Positions 25,469 to 34,115 of a stretch of DNA of 42,843 bases are shown one piece after another. Under the pieces are notes generated by a model. That model was not told the DNA's origin, searched no databases, and worked only from the letters and a program-made list of their open reading frames with translations. Source of the DNA: an uncultured Methanobrevibacter sp. (GTDB lineage Archaea > Methanobacteriota > Methanobacteria > Methanobacteriales > Methanobacteriaceae); the NCBI RefSeq assembly GCF_947166415.1, contig NZ_CAMVEE010000017.1, positions 1-42,843 on the forward strand, given 5' to 3'. Within the stretch, counting starts at the first letter, position 1. The number at the start of each line of letters is the position of its first letter. Both the position numbers and the translations under genes were made by a program.

Positions 25469-26822
25469 GAATGTGATTAATCACTTTATCTTTTTTAGCG
25501 ATAGCTGCGTCTGAAGCTTCCTGAACTTTCCTTTTCATTTCTTCAAAGTCTTCAGGAGTTGTTTCACCAACTAACTTTTTAATTTTAGTGTATGCAGCCT
25601 CCCTAAATAATGGAACTAATTTTTCATTTGAACCATCCTCTTTAATTAAAATCGGTTCTCCGGAATTGTTCACTTCACCAATTTCGGAAATTGCCACATC
25701 GTATTTACCGACTGCCTTTTTAATATCTGTGACAATTTCAGGAGGTGCAATCAACATCAATGAATCGGTTGAAACTCCTAATGGGTCAATGTTCAATGTT
25801 TCAAGCATGTTCAACACATTTGGAGCTACCATTTGCCTGATTTCTTTTTCATAAAACTCTAAACCAACGCCAGTTGTGTTGGATATTTCATGAGCATCTC
25901 CTCTAAGACCTCCATTTGTAACGTCAGTCATTGCATGAATGTCTTTGACAAGATCAACTTCAAACAAAGCATGTGAAGCCTGAACAAAGTTCACGTTCAT
26001 TGTATCCCACACAACGTCAAAGAATCCGTTGTAAAGTGCGGTTGTTGTAATTGTTCCTCCCCCGGATCCTTCAGTTAAAAGGATAACATCACCTTCTGTC
26101 GCTCCTTTTCTTGCAGTCGGAGGATATGGGGAAACACCGACACTTCCAACAGCTGAAACGAACCTATCTCCTAAAACCATGTCTCCGCCGACACGCAGTG
26201 TGCTTCCTGCTACAATCGGAACATCTACAAGTTCTGAAACTGCGGCAACTCCTGCTGTGAAGTCAAATATTTTAGCAACATCCCCATCATCTGCAAGGTG
26301 GACATCGCTTAGAATTGCAACAGGGTCTGCACCCATTACGCATACATCCCTAAGTGTTGCTCTTGTTACATGAAAACCGCCTAAAAATGGATATTCACTT
26401 AAACGTGAGTGTATTCCATCAACAGCTGTTGTGATATAAACTTCATCATTTTTAACTGGAGCTTTGACAACCCCTCCGTCGTCCTGTTCTGACGGATTTA
26501 CAAGTGAAGCTGTATTTGTTGATGATACGATTTCAGCTATTTTCCTGTGAACAAAGAAATCGCCCGCTCCACGAGATCCTACACCCATCTCTCCCATGAG
26601 CACATCAGCCTTATTAACAGATGCAATCTCTTTTAGAAATTCGTCATCGCTATCATTCAACTTTAAGGTAGTAGCTACTTCATCAATTACCGCTTTAGCC
26701 ATTTCTATAGAGTTTTCTTCATTGATATTTTTATATTCTCTAATCCTAATAGCCAACATGTCAGCTAAATCATCGTAATCATAATTATCGATTCTTTTTC
26801 TTACAAATCCTTCAATATCCAT
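25458..26822 (-). CDS. AIR synthase (PurM)/SelD/HypE-like ATP-binding protein
   Basis: A 454-residue member of the PurM-like ATP-dependent superfamily, longer than PurM, SelD or HypE because of an extra N-terminal helical region of about 85 residues. Family segments include MGVGSRGAGDFFVHR, TTAVDGIHSR, the ATLRDVCVMGADPVAIL motif typical of the superfamily, VAGSTLRVGGDM, LTEGSGGGTITTTALYNGF and AMTDVTNGGLRGDA. The C-terminal tail is charged. The substrate is unknown. It lies 2 nt after hisH and in one unit with cfbD, and a hairpin terminator follows. GGAG before ATG 26822 supports the start. Confidence 0.85.
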   Translation of the reverse strand: MDIEGFVRKRIDNYDYDDLADMLAIRIREYKNINEENSIEMAKAVIDEVATTLKLNDSDDEFLKEIASVNKADVLMGEMGVGSRGAGDFFVHRKIAEIVSSTNTASLVNPSEQDDGGVVKAPVKNDEVYITTAVDGIHSRLSEYPFLGGFHVTRATLRDVCVMGADPVAILSDVHLADDGDVAKIFDFTAGVAAVSELVDVPIVAGSTLRVGGDMVLGDRFVSAVGSVGVSPYPPTARKGATEGDVILLTEGSGGGTITTTALYNGFFDVVWDTMNVNFVQASHALFEVDLVKDIHAMTDVTNGGLRGDAHEISNTTGVGLEFYEKEIRQMVAPNVLNMLETLNIDPLGVSTDSLMLIAPPEIVTDIKKAVGKYDVAISEIGEVNNSGEPILIKEDGSNEKLVPLFREAAYTKIKKLVGETTPEDFEEMKRKVQEASDAAIAKKDKVINHIRAN

Positions 26823-26824
26823 AG

Positions 26825-27421
26825 TTATATCTCCAAATTAGTGAAATTCTTTAAAATTTTAAGTCCTGCAATACCGCTCTTTTCTGGATGGAATTGTGTT
26901 GAAAATAAATTGTTTTGGCTTAATGACGCTACAACATCTCCACCATAATCACAAGTTCCTGCTATGATGCCTTCATCATCCGGAACAACATGATAAGAAT
27001 GAACAAAGTAAAAGTATTCTTTATCAATTCCCTCTAAGATAGGTGAATCATTACAAACTTTCAGTTGATTCCAACCCATATGAGGAATTTTCACATCTCC
27101 CTTTAATAATTCGACATGACCCTTGAATAGGTCCAGGCCTTTAACGCCAGGAGATTCTTCACTTGAACTCATAAGCACCTGTTGGCCAAGACAGATTCCT
27201 AAAAACGGCTTGTCATCTGAAACATGCTCATGAATAACATCTTCAAAAGGCTTTAAATTTTCCATGGCGCTTCCAAAAGCTCCAACACCTGGCAAAACCA
27301 AATAATCGCTATCTGCAATGATTTGGGCATCATCGGTTATCTGGAAGTCAACACCTATTTTTTTAAACCCGTTTGAGATACTTTTCAAGTTTCCACTTTT
27401 ATAATCAATTATCGTTATCAT
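26825..27421 (-). CDS. hisH: Imidazole glycerol phosphate synthase, glutaminase subunit
   Basis: A 198-residue class I glutamine amidotransferase that feeds ammonia to HisF in histidine synthesis. It begins [15 protein letters not shown], has VLPGVGAFG for the oxyanion region, GICLGQQ with the nucleophile Cys77, and [10 protein letters not shown] with the catalytic His. ATG 27421 overlaps the cfbD stop by 4 nt, giving translational coupling; codons further upstream would overlap cfbD more. The partner hisF is not in the window. Its place inside an F430-biosynthesis unit is unexpected for a histidine gene. Confidence 0.95.
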   Translation of the reverse strand: MITIIDYKSGNLKSISNGFKKIGVDFQITDDAQIIADSDYLVLPGVGAFGSAMENLKPFEDVIHEHVSDDKPFLGICLGQQVLMSSSEESPGVKGLDLFKGHVELLKGDVKIPHMGWNQLKVCNDSPILEGIDKEYFYFVHSYHVVPDDEGIIAGTCDYGGDVVASLSQNNLFSTQFHPEKSGIAGLKILKNFTNLEI

Positions 27422-28503
27422 TCGTCCAACCACCCGATTGCTGACCTGATCATGCCACCAAAGTCAGAAAATACTATTTCATCAGTTCCTAAAGTTTTTG
27501 AATGTGCATCAAGCTCTGCAACAACGTGAGTATAACCCAATTCCTTTAGAGGTTCCACCAAACGAGGCCCATCGGTTACTGCAACTGATTCAACTTCAAA
27601 ATCTTCTATTGGAAATGCATGAGGAACACCGAACACTACAATTAAATCCAAATCCTTATCATTCAGGTATTCTGCAGCTTTATCGGCTGTTATAGGATAC
27701 TCATCAAGTCCTCCAGTAATAAAATCAGGTTCAATATCCAGCTGGCTTCTAATGTTTATCGCATGCTGCCTGATTCTTGGAAGTCCAATATTCTCATCCA
27801 AATTGGCTACAAAAATCGGCTTATTTTCTGGGTTGATTTCTGTGTAGTCAAAATCGATGATATCTGCAAATAAATATGATGTTTCTTTTTTAACATTAAG
27901 TACGAAAGCCACTTTTTTATTATCTTTCAATGCTTTTACAACAGTTTTAGCAACTTTTTCTTTAGAATCTCCAAAATTAGGTTTAATGTACTTGCCTTGA
28001 GCCATTCCTCGAGTTTTTTCAACTTCGGTTGCTTTTTCAAGCATTTCAATTTGTCTGTCGGCCTCTTGCCTGGAAATGACTCCACATTCGACTGCCGCAT
28101 CTAAAACCATTATTGCCCCTACAGTATTGTCCCCTTCACCGGATCCACCATGGGATTCAACCGGAATAACAGTACATGGCAAATCGGCAGTTGCTATTGC
28201 TTCCTTCAAATCTTCACCAATTATCATACTTGCGCAAGTTCCTGCAATGCCCATCAGTTTTGGATGGAATGCATCATAAGCTTCAACCAATGTATCGGCT
28301 AATTTTTCACCAGCACCCAATATGAAATCATTTTCGGACATTCCTGTAGTTACAACACGTACTCCATCACCCTCTAAAAGTCTAGCTGTCCTAAAACAGC
28401 ATCCTGTAGGCCCATGCATGACAATAACATCGACATTCATGTCCCTTAAGGTATAAAGAGTAGCAGCAATCGGACTCGGTCTTGGATGTATAATTTTTAT
28501 CAC
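27418..28503 (-). CDS. cfbD: Ni-sirohydrochlorin a,c-diamide reductive cyclase, catalytic subunit
   Basis: A 361-residue NifD-like protein of the F430 pathway. With the NifH-like CfbC it reduces and cyclises Ni-sirohydrochlorin a,c-diamide to 15,17-seco-F430-17-acid, the precursor of the methyl-coenzyme M reductase cofactor. The N-terminus [18 protein letters not shown] is typical, as is [16 protein letters not shown] with Cys35 and Cys36, and [10 protein letters not shown] with Cys90, candidates for the iron-sulfur site. The start is uncertain: GTG 28503 overlaps the ribosome binding site AGGTGAT, which points to an ATT at 28494 instead. cfbC is not in this window. Confidence 0.94.
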   Translation of the reverse strand: MIKIIHPRPSPIAATLYTLRDMNVDVIVMHGPTGCCFRTARLLEGDGVRVVTTGMSENDFILGAGEKLADTLVEAYDAFHPKLMGIAGTCASMIIGEDLKEAIATADLPCTVIPVESHGGSGEGDNTVGAIMVLDAAVECGVISRQEADRQIEMLEKATEVEKTRGMAQGKYIKPNFGDSKEKVAKTVVKALKDNKKVAFVLNVKKETSYLFADIIDFDYTEINPENKPIFVANLDENIGLPRIRQHAINIRSQLDIEPDFITGGLDEYPITADKAAEYLNDKDLDLIVVFGVPHAFPIEDFEVESVAVTDGPRLVEPLKELGYTHVVAELDAHSKTLGTDEIVFSDFGGMIRSAIGWLDE

Positions 28504-28579
28504 CTAATAAACTTTTAACAAATAACTATTTTTAATTCTTAATTAATATAATTAATTAACAAATCCAGGAGATTGCATT
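28504..28579. promoter_or_regulatory. Divergent promoter region of cfbD and C_GCAxxG gene
   Basis: Seventy-six A/T-rich bases. For cfbD, TTAAAAATA at about 28527-28535 is a TATA candidate that would put the transcript start at about 28505, nearly leaderless for a GTG start. For the plus gene, the AGGAGA ribosome binding site at about 28567-28572 is clear. No operator is recognised. Confidence 0.4.
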
Positions 28580-28978
28580 ATGAAACTCGACAAACAAATT
28601 TTAGAGGAAAAAATTAGAGAATACAGAGAATTCAAAAGCTGTTCTGAATCAACATTGATGGGGCTTTGCGAAACCGCAGAATATCCCATTACACAACCAG
28701 AAATGGTGAAATTGGGATGTGGATTTGCAGGAGGAATAGGCGGAACCTTCGATGAAGGAACCTGCGGTGCAGTTACTGGTGCAATAATTGCAAACGGACT
28801 AGTTATAGACGACCCGTCAAAAATTAAGGCAAATGCAAAAGAAATATTTAATACATTTAAAGAGGAATACGGAAGTGTATGTTGCGGTACAATAACCAAC
28901 AACGGTAAAGACAAATCCCCATGCGTTGACTGCTGTGTTTTCATTGCAAATAAAGTGGCTGATTTGTGGGATGAATAG
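28580..28978 (+). CDS. C_GCAxxG_C_C-family redox-type protein
   Basis: A 132-residue soluble protein of the C_GCAxxG_C_C family (TIGR01909). Eight cysteines are in the expected pattern: SCSESTL, LCETAEYP, LGCGFAGGIGG, GTCGAVTGA, VCCGTI and CVDCCVF. The family is thought to bind metal or work in redox chemistry, but activity is not established. AGGAGA lies upstream of ATG 28580. It is divergent from cfbD and convergent with the next zinc-ribbon gene, with a perfect hairpin terminator between. Confidence 0.87.
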   Translation: MKLDKQILEEKIREYREFKSCSESTLMGLCETAEYPITQPEMVKLGCGFAGGIGGTFDEGTCGAVTGAIIANGLVIDDPSKIKANAKEIFNTFKEEYGSVCCGTITNNGKDKSPCVDCCVFIANKVADLWDE

Positions 28979-29018
28979 TAACAATTAAGAAATCCCGTTC
29001 AAAAAAAATAGGAAAAAT

Positions 29019-29052
29019 TACTAACAATATCATTCATAAAATATTGTTAGTA
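29019..29052. terminator. Bidirectional hairpin between convergent genes
   Basis: ACTAACAATAT (29020-29030) pairs perfectly with ATATTGTTAGT (29041-29051) around a 10-nt loop, with one more A-T pair at the base. It lies between the C_GCAxxG gene (plus, ends 28978) and a zinc-ribbon membrane protein gene (minus, ends 29074), and is the likely terminator for both. Confidence 0.65.
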
Positions 29053-29073
29053 GTTTAAATTCTAAAATTAAAC

Positions 29074-30150
29074 TCAATTATAATCCTTTACTGATTTTAT
29101 TAGATTTTCCATATCACCGATTAGATTATCCACATCATGGTCATCTGAAGAATCCATTGCCAGAACCAACTCATTGGACAAATCATCGATTTTTTGAATA
29201 ATAGACTTTAAAACTTCAATTTTTGATTTTATTTCAGCTTCAATTTTAGGAGAATTTTCATCGCCCAACCTAATTAAATTCATGGCAGAATCATATTCGC
29301 GATTAAATAACTCCTCTGATTTGTCCACAACAGCAATGAATCTAGTATAGGTTAATTGAGGAGGCTCAAAACGTTGTTTAATTAATTTTCTAGCATTTTT
29401 ATCTTTTGAATTGAATTGTTTGTGCAAATCTTCAACCTGTGATTTGTATTGGCCAAATTTTTCACTTTTCTGTGAAGATTTTTCAAGAATTTTTGGTTTT
29501 TTAATCTTGATTTGTGGTTTGGACTTATTTTCAATTTTCTTTTGAACGATTTTCCCTTCAGGGTTTGAATTTGTCAGCAAATGAATTCCACAACCCACTA
29601 CAAACAGCGGTGCTGTAAAAATTACTCCTGCAAGAACAACTGCAAGGACATTCGGTGGATTGAACATGCAAGACACTACTACAATCAATAGAAATAGCAA
29701 AACTGAAATTGATTTGGTTTTTGAAAATGCATATGCTCCGGTTTTTTTGTTTTGCCAATAGAATAATAAATGCTTCAAGTCGGTAATTATCCCATAATCA
29801 TTGTATTTCAATAAAATCTCTGATTTATTCTCACGACCTAATATTTTATGAAATCCTAATCCTAAAAGGAATGTAATCATCGCTAAAATTAAAGCGACTA
29901 AGATCATGCCCCCCACCAGTTGTGAAGAGAATGCTGTTAGGAAAAATACCACGAATACAGATACTGAAATTAATTTGGACTTTGATAAAACATATCCCCC
30001 ATCATGCTCCCAATAGAGCAAATTATATTTAATTCCATCTTGATTAGGAGTTATTACTTCTCCAACCGGCCGAAATGAATTTGATTTGCAGTGCGGGCAA
30101 AAGTTTGATTTGTCTTCAACCCTTTCACCACATTGATTACATATTTTCAT
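29074..30150 (-). CDS. Zinc-ribbon membrane protein with duplicated two-helix module
   Basis: A 358-residue protein. The N-terminal zinc ribbon has CNQC and CPHC (Cys4, 7, 18, 21). It is followed by two copies of a module starting YWEHDGGYVLSKSK and YWQNKKTGAYAFSKTK, each leading into a pair of membrane helices (about residues 56-102 and 145-190). The C-terminal 150 residues are hydrophilic, very rich in Lys and Glu, and probably coiled-coil. The function is unknown. It is divergent from a second zinc-ribbon gene at 30328, and both leaders share an AACTATC-GGATTA element. Confidence 0.8.
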   Translation of the reverse strand: MKICNQCGERVEDKSNFCPHCKSNSFRPVGEVITPNQDGIKYNLLYWEHDGGYVLSKSKLISVSVFVVFFLTAFSSQLVGGMILVALILAMITFLLGLGFHKILGRENKSEILLKYNDYGIITDLKHLLFYWQNKKTGAYAFSKTKSISVLLFLLIVVVSCMFNPPNVLAVVLAGVIFTAPLFVVGCGIHLLTNSNPEGKIVQKKIENKSKPQIKIKKPKILEKSSQKSEKFGQYKSQVEDLHKQFNSKDKNARKLIKQRFEPPQLTYTRFIAVVDKSEELFNREYDSAMNLIRLGDENSPKIEAEIKSKIEVLKSIIQKIDDLSNELVLAMDSSDDHDVDNLIGDMENLIKSVKDYN

Positions 30151-30176
30151 TGTTATTCCTCACAAAAATATCGGTT

Positions 30177-30192
30177 TAATCCGTTGATAGTT
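30177..30192 (-). promoter_or_regulatory. Shared 5' element, minus-strand copy
   Basis: Reads AACTATCAACGGATTA on the minus strand, 27 nt upstream of the zinc-ribbon membrane gene start at 30150. The copy before the divergent gene differs only by a 3-base insertion here. A common regulator or RNA element is possible. Confidence 0.35.
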
Positions 30193-30296
30193 TGAATGAA
30201 GTTACTTAAAAACTTATGCATAAAAGGAAATATTTAATTGTTAATTGATATGATAACTTAATTCAAAGAATGAAATAAAATATCTTAAATCCACAT

Positions 30297-30309
30297 AACT
30301 ATCGGATTA
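30297..30309 (+). promoter_or_regulatory. Shared 5' element, plus-strand copy
   Basis: Reads AACTATCGGATTA, 19 nt upstream of ATG 30328. It matches the element at 30177-30192 after removing three bases, in the same orientation relative to its own gene. Confidence 0.35.
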
Positions 30310-30327
30310 GCATGATTGAGGTCAAAA

Positions 30328-30864
30328 ATGGTAAAATATTGTAGAAAATGCGGTGTTGAACTTAAAGAAGAAGCCATATTCTGCCCTAATTGCGGTGAAA
30401 AGGCCATTGCACCAAATAAAAACTTTTTTGAAAAATTTAAAATTCCATTAATAATCGGAGGAATTATAATCATCACTTTAATCGCATTTGCCCTTTTGAC
30501 TCCCCAAACCCAAATTGTTGAAGTAGATAATGTTGAATTTGAAATTCCTGCAGACTATGTAAGTGAACCTTCAAGGACTGAAGTCAGTTATGACGGCAAT
30601 GTCAAATCAAGCGCCATGGGCTGGAGCAATGATGAAAGCTATATAGAAATCGGTATAACCAGAACACCGGGTTCGGGAATTAACGGTAATGAAGTTGCGG
30701 CAACTGTAGGCGGTTCTCCAACTAAAATGCTAGGCCATTCAGGATATTACCAAAAATACGACAATGAAGGCTATTCCTTTGTATTTGGAATGAAAGACAA
30801 GGTATGCATGATTTATGTATCCGACTATGATGCATTTAATGATATCAAGGTTCTTGATGAATAG
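30328..30864 (+). CDS. Zinc-ribbon, single-pass membrane protein with extracytoplasmic domain
   Basis: A 178-residue protein with an N-terminal zinc ribbon (CRKC and CPNC), one membrane helix (about residues 33-52, IPLIIGGIIIITLIAFALL), then about 120 residues predicted outside the cytoplasm with alternating strands (VDNVEFEIPADYV, SYIEIGITRTPG, YSFVFGMKDKVCMIYV). ATG 30328 is chosen because GAGGT lies about 5 nt upstream; a TTG at 30316 is the alternative. The fold resembles small proteins common in methanogenic archaea, but the function is unknown. It is divergent from the zinc-ribbon gene at 29074. Confidence 0.78.
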   Translation: MVKYCRKCGVELKEEAIFCPNCGEKAIAPNKNFFEKFKIPLIIGGIIIITLIAFALLTPQTQIVEVDNVEFEIPADYVSEPSRTEVSYDGNVKSSAMGWSNDESYIEIGITRTPGSGINGNEVAATVGGSPTKMLGHSGYYQKYDNEGYSFVFGMKDKVCMIYVSDYDAFNDIKVLDE

Positions 30865-30894
30865 TGAAAATATCGACAGCACTACAGCAAACCA

Positions 30895-31911
30895 TTATTT
30901 AACAATCATATAAAGGCTTATTAAAATAGCCAACAAGATTACATTTAAAACTGTAAATACAATAAAATATCTGATTTTGAATTCATTATATTCGCGAACA
31001 ATAATCTTATAAGATATAAGGTTTGCCATAGATGCTATGAGCGTTCCAAAACCTCCAATGTTAATTCCAACAATAATTGCTTCATAATTAGTGCTGAAAC
31101 CGCTAAGTAGCATTGCCGCAGGCACATTCGAAATTACTTGAGATGCTATAATTCCCCACAAAACCTCATTTCCAATGATCCATTTTTTGAAAAACAAATT
31201 GAAAACCGAAATATTCTCCAAATTACCAATCAAGATAAAAAGAGCTATGAAAGTTAAAAGCAGGTAATAATCAACACCTAAAAAAACCCTTTTAACGAAA
31301 TTTTTTTTATCTACTCCTATTTTGCTCATTTTAGGCAGTGAAATCTTGTCTTTTGGAACGAATAACATACATATTGCCAAAAATACAACAGATACAATTA
31401 TATACGGTAGGAGCAATAAGAAAAATGACTCGAAAGGAATATTAGAGACGGTATACATTACGATATTGTGAGGAGCCCCAATAGGAAGGACCATACACCC
31501 TACATTTGCAGCGATTGTCTGTAAAGAAACTGTGATTATTGTTAAATCGATTCTGTCAACTTTTTTTAAAGCCAATATGGAAAATGGAACAAAAATAATC
31601 AATGAAACATCATTCGTGATGAAAATGGAACTTAAAAAGCAAGTAAAAACCAAAACTAAAATCAGCTCTCTTGCATTCCCAATTTTGACCAATAGCTTAC
31701 GGACCAAAATCTCAAAAACAGCTAAATTTTTTAAAACCTCAACAACGACCATGATGACTAAAAGCAAGATGATCGTGTCCCAATTAATATAATTCAAATA
31801 GTTGATATTGGGATGGACAAAAAAGCAGGAAATAATGGCCAATATTAATGATACTGAAAAAATAATCTCTTCTTTAATGAAACTAAAACTCTTATCAATT
31901 AATTCAGCCAT
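30895..31911 (-). CDS. ArsB/NhaD-type ion transporter permease
   Basis: A 338-residue polytopic membrane protein of the IT (ArsB/NhaD/SLC13) superfamily, with roughly nine or ten helices. Features are the FITNDVSLIIFVPFSILAL segment with the conserved Asn-Asp, and GAPHNIVMYTVSN and NVPAAMLLSGF in the helix hairpins. It could move arsenite, sodium/protons or an organic anion; sequence does not decide. It is shorter than ArsB (about 430). Convergent with the zinc-ribbon gene (30-nt gap, no hairpin seen) and 32 nt after the TIGR04076 gene. Confidence 0.82.
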   Translation of the reverse strand: MAELIDKSFSFIKEEIIFSVSLILAIISCFFVHPNINYLNYINWDTIILLLVIMVVVEVLKNLAVFEILVRKLLVKIGNARELILVLVFTCFLSSIFITNDVSLIIFVPFSILALKKVDRIDLTIITVSLQTIAANVGCMVLPIGAPHNIVMYTVSNIPFESFFLLLLPYIIVSVVFLAICMLFVPKDKISLPKMSKIGVDKKNFVKRVFLGVDYYLLLTFIALFILIGNLENISVFNLFFKKWIIGNEVLWGIIASQVISNVPAAMLLSGFSTNYEAIIVGINIGGFGTLIASMANLISYKIIVREYNEFKIRYFIVFTVLNVILLAILISLYMIVK

Positions 31912-31943
31912 GGTATTTGTTTTATTTAAATTATTATAATAAC

Positions 31944-32258
31944 TTAATCGGCATCCTCGTCAAGGGTTTCCAAAAGAAAGCTTACTGGCCTGAATCCATC
32001 ATTGCAGGATATCATTGCGGACCTTTTGTTCTTCATCCAGCCGTCATAAAAATCGCTTGCCCCATTTGCTAAAGCTAGAACGAATGGTGAAAGACTTTCC
32101 CATGCACTATCACAGAAATTATCAGGTTTCAGCCACCCATTAGCTATGAAAACATCCCCCTCTTCGACATCACATTCATGCTCCAGCGGATTTTCATATT
32201 TCTCTATCAAATCATCGTGCCTGACTTTTCTCATGACGGTAATCTTTACCTTTTTCAT
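31944..32258 (-). CDS. TIGR04076-family protein
   Basis: A 104-residue protein with the pattern of the TIGR04076 family: KKVKITVMRKV at the start, EHECDVEEGDVFIANGWLKPDNFC, then DSAWESLSPFVLALANGA and the late SCNDGFRPVSFLLETL. Cys residues in the ECD, NFC and SCND positions are typical. The function is not known, although family members are common in anaerobes. It starts at ATG 32258, overlapping the stop of the SAP-domain gene by 4 nt, so the two are probably translationally coupled. Confidence 0.85.
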   Translation of the reverse strand: MKKVKITVMRKVRHDDLIEKYENPLEHECDVEEGDVFIANGWLKPDNFCDSAWESLSPFVLALANGASDFYDGWMKNKRSAMISCNDGFRPVSFLLETLDEDAD

Positions 32259-32815
32259 AATAATGCCTCCAAATCACTTTTTTCATATCTGTTATGGCCT
32301 TTAAGACTCTTTTTATATTTCCAACATTTTATTGCATCATCCAATGACCTATTTTCATTGTCTTCAAAGAAATCTCTTATATACTGATTATATTGAAATT
32401 GCTTATCAATCTTAGTTTTTTCGCCTGAATTTTGAATCTCATAATATGCTTCAACGGCGTCCCTATAAGTTTTTTCAGGATTTGATTTTAACCATTTTTG
32501 GAATTTAACCTTAAATTTAAAACTGCTGCCGATTTCTTTTTCAAAAAATGCCCTCTTATCTTCACTGCATTTAAAATTATCACCTAATTTGGAATCCAGA
32601 CTAATTTCAGATAAGTTATTGCTAGGATATTGCCTAATGGGATTCTCCTTTAACTCCTCACCGGTAGACAAATAGTGGATTATCCTATTTTCCAAATCTT
32701 CCTTGCTACCGCTTATTTTCAAACCTTCCAATCGGCAAAAATCCTTTAATTCTTCCTTTAAAAAATAATACTCCCTGAATTCGTCAGGACTTATATTTTT
32801 AGTTAATTTTGGCAT
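32255..32815 (-). CDS. SAP-domain protein with DUF6434-like region
   Basis: A 186-residue protein. The first 55 residues form a SAP-like helix-extended-helix motif (EELKDFCRLEGLKISGSKEDLENRI), a fold that often binds DNA. The remainder (about 75-186) looks like a DUF6434 unit: SFKFKVKFQKWLKSNPEKTYRDAVEAY, then DNENRSLDDAIKCWKYKK. There are no catalytic motifs. The start ATG 32815 lies 31 nt after the YchF stop on the same strand. Its partner is the 4-nt-overlapping TIGR04076 gene. The domain pair is known from bacteria, but its role is unknown. Confidence 0.8.
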   Translation of the reverse strand: MPKLTKNISPDEFREYYFLKEELKDFCRLEGLKISGSKEDLENRIIHYLSTGEELKENPIRQYPSNNLSEISLDSKLGDNFKCSEDKRAFFEKEIGSSFKFKVKFQKWLKSNPEKTYRDAVEAYYEIQNSGEKTKIDKQFQYNQYIRDFFEDNENRSLDDAIKCWKYKKSLKGHNRYEKSDLEALL

Positions 32816-32846
32816 GAAAATCTTTAAAATAAAAAAAGTAGAGGGT

Positions 32847-34037
32847 TTAACCTCTAGTCACGATGCTGACAATGTCACCATCTTTCAGTTCATAATCACT
32901 GGCTATGCGCATATGTGTCCTTGCATCTACTGCATGCATGAACTTATCACCAATATCTGTGTGAACAATGTAAGCCAATTCACGTGGAGTGGAGCCTTTT
33001 GGAACCAAAAATCCATCAGGCAATACATTTCCTTTTTGATCTGTGTATTTGTGTTCATCCTGAACAGGATAAACGACAATTCTATCCAACAAGTCAAAAA
33101 TGCCGTAATTTAAAGCATCCTGAACACCAGTGCTGCCATATTTATCTAAAATATTTGTTTGAATATATTCTAAAGCTTTGATTTGATTTGGATTTAATTC
33201 ATCACCTTTCAATATTTCGAAGTGGTCATCACCTGAAACATATGAAATCAAACCGGCTTCTGCCGCCCTTACAAGTGCGATTTCAGATTCAGCGGATGTT
33301 GGAATTACATTAGGATACTTTTCCTTGATTCTTTCTATATTGGCTGCAGATGTTGGCAAGTCTGCCTTATTTGCAATAATCATCATAGGTTTTGCAATAT
33401 GTAAAATATTTCTAGTAAGCTCAATCAAATCTTCCTCTTCCCACTTGTTATAGTCCGGTTCGATAGTCCTTTTTGCTTCAATAATGTCCTCAATAGATAT
33501 TCCTGTACCAGACAATTGGTCAAACAATACTTTTGAAATGTCCAGATGCTCAGCACCGACTTTTCTTATGAGCCTTACCCAATTTTTAGACAATATTCCA
33601 TACATCCACATCACAATCTCGTTTTCCAAAAATTCCAAATCTTCAAGTGGATCATGGCTTCCAGCATCGACAGGGTTTCCTTCCAAATCTGTAGAACCAG
33701 AAGCGTCAATAACATTGATGAATACTTTAGCTTGCATTAAATCATCTAAAAACTTATTACCTAATCCTTTTCCTTCATGTGCTCCAGGAACTAATCCTGC
33801 AACATCTATTAATTCAATCGGAAGCAATCTTTTTCCATCAACACATATTGAATTGTGTGGATTGCATGTAACGCCCAGTTCTTTACATGGGCAATCTTTA
33901 ATTACATGAGCAACAGCCTTATTTGCATCAATAGTTGTAAATGGATAATTAGCCATTTCTACACTAGATGCAGTTGCTGAATTGAAAAAAGATGATTTTC
34001 CAACATTCGGTTTTCCACAAACTGCAATTTGAAGCAT
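32847..34037 (-). CDS. ychF: OBG-type GTPase/ATPase YchF
   Basis: A 396-residue P-loop NTPase of the OBG/YchF group with a C-terminal TGS domain. The G1 motif is [10 protein letters not shown] (about residues 7-16), G3 is [20 protein letters not shown], and G4 is NKAD. The archaeal insertion [17 protein letters not shown] has four Cys. The last 75 residues form the TGS domain ([26 protein letters not shown]). It is linked to ribosomes and stress. ATG 34037 with GTGAT at 4 nt is chosen; GTG 34046 is the alternative. Divergent from the phosphoesterase at 34116. Confidence 0.94.
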   Translation of the reverse strand: MLQIAVCGKPNVGKSSFFNSATASSVEMANYPFTTIDANKAVAHVIKDCPCKELGVTCNPHNSICVDGKRLLPIELIDVAGLVPGAHEGKGLGNKFLDDLMQAKVFINVIDASGSTDLEGNPVDAGSHDPLEDLEFLENEIVMWMYGILSKNWVRLIRKVGAEHLDISKVLFDQLSGTGISIEDIIEAKRTIEPDYNKWEEEDLIELTRNILHIAKPMMIIANKADLPTSAANIERIKEKYPNVIPTSAESEIALVRAAEAGLISYVSGDDHFEILKGDELNPNQIKALEYIQTNILDKYGSTGVQDALNYGIFDLLDRIVVYPVQDEHKYTDQKGNVLPDGFLVPKGSTPRELAYIVHTDIGDKFMHAVDARTHMRIASDYELKDGDIVSIVTRG

Positions 34038-34080
34038 AATAATCACTTAATACTTAATAACAACTAAATGTATGTTTTTA

Positions 34081-34115
34081 AAATTATAAATAGTTTCAGA
34101 ATTAATTAATATTTA
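34081..34115 (+). promoter_or_regulatory. Promoter for a leaderless transcript
   Basis: ATTATAAATAG at about 34084-34094 is a good TATA box about 26-28 nt before ATG 34116. No ribosome binding site precedes the ATG, so the transcript of the metallophosphoesterase is likely leaderless. Confidence 0.5.
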
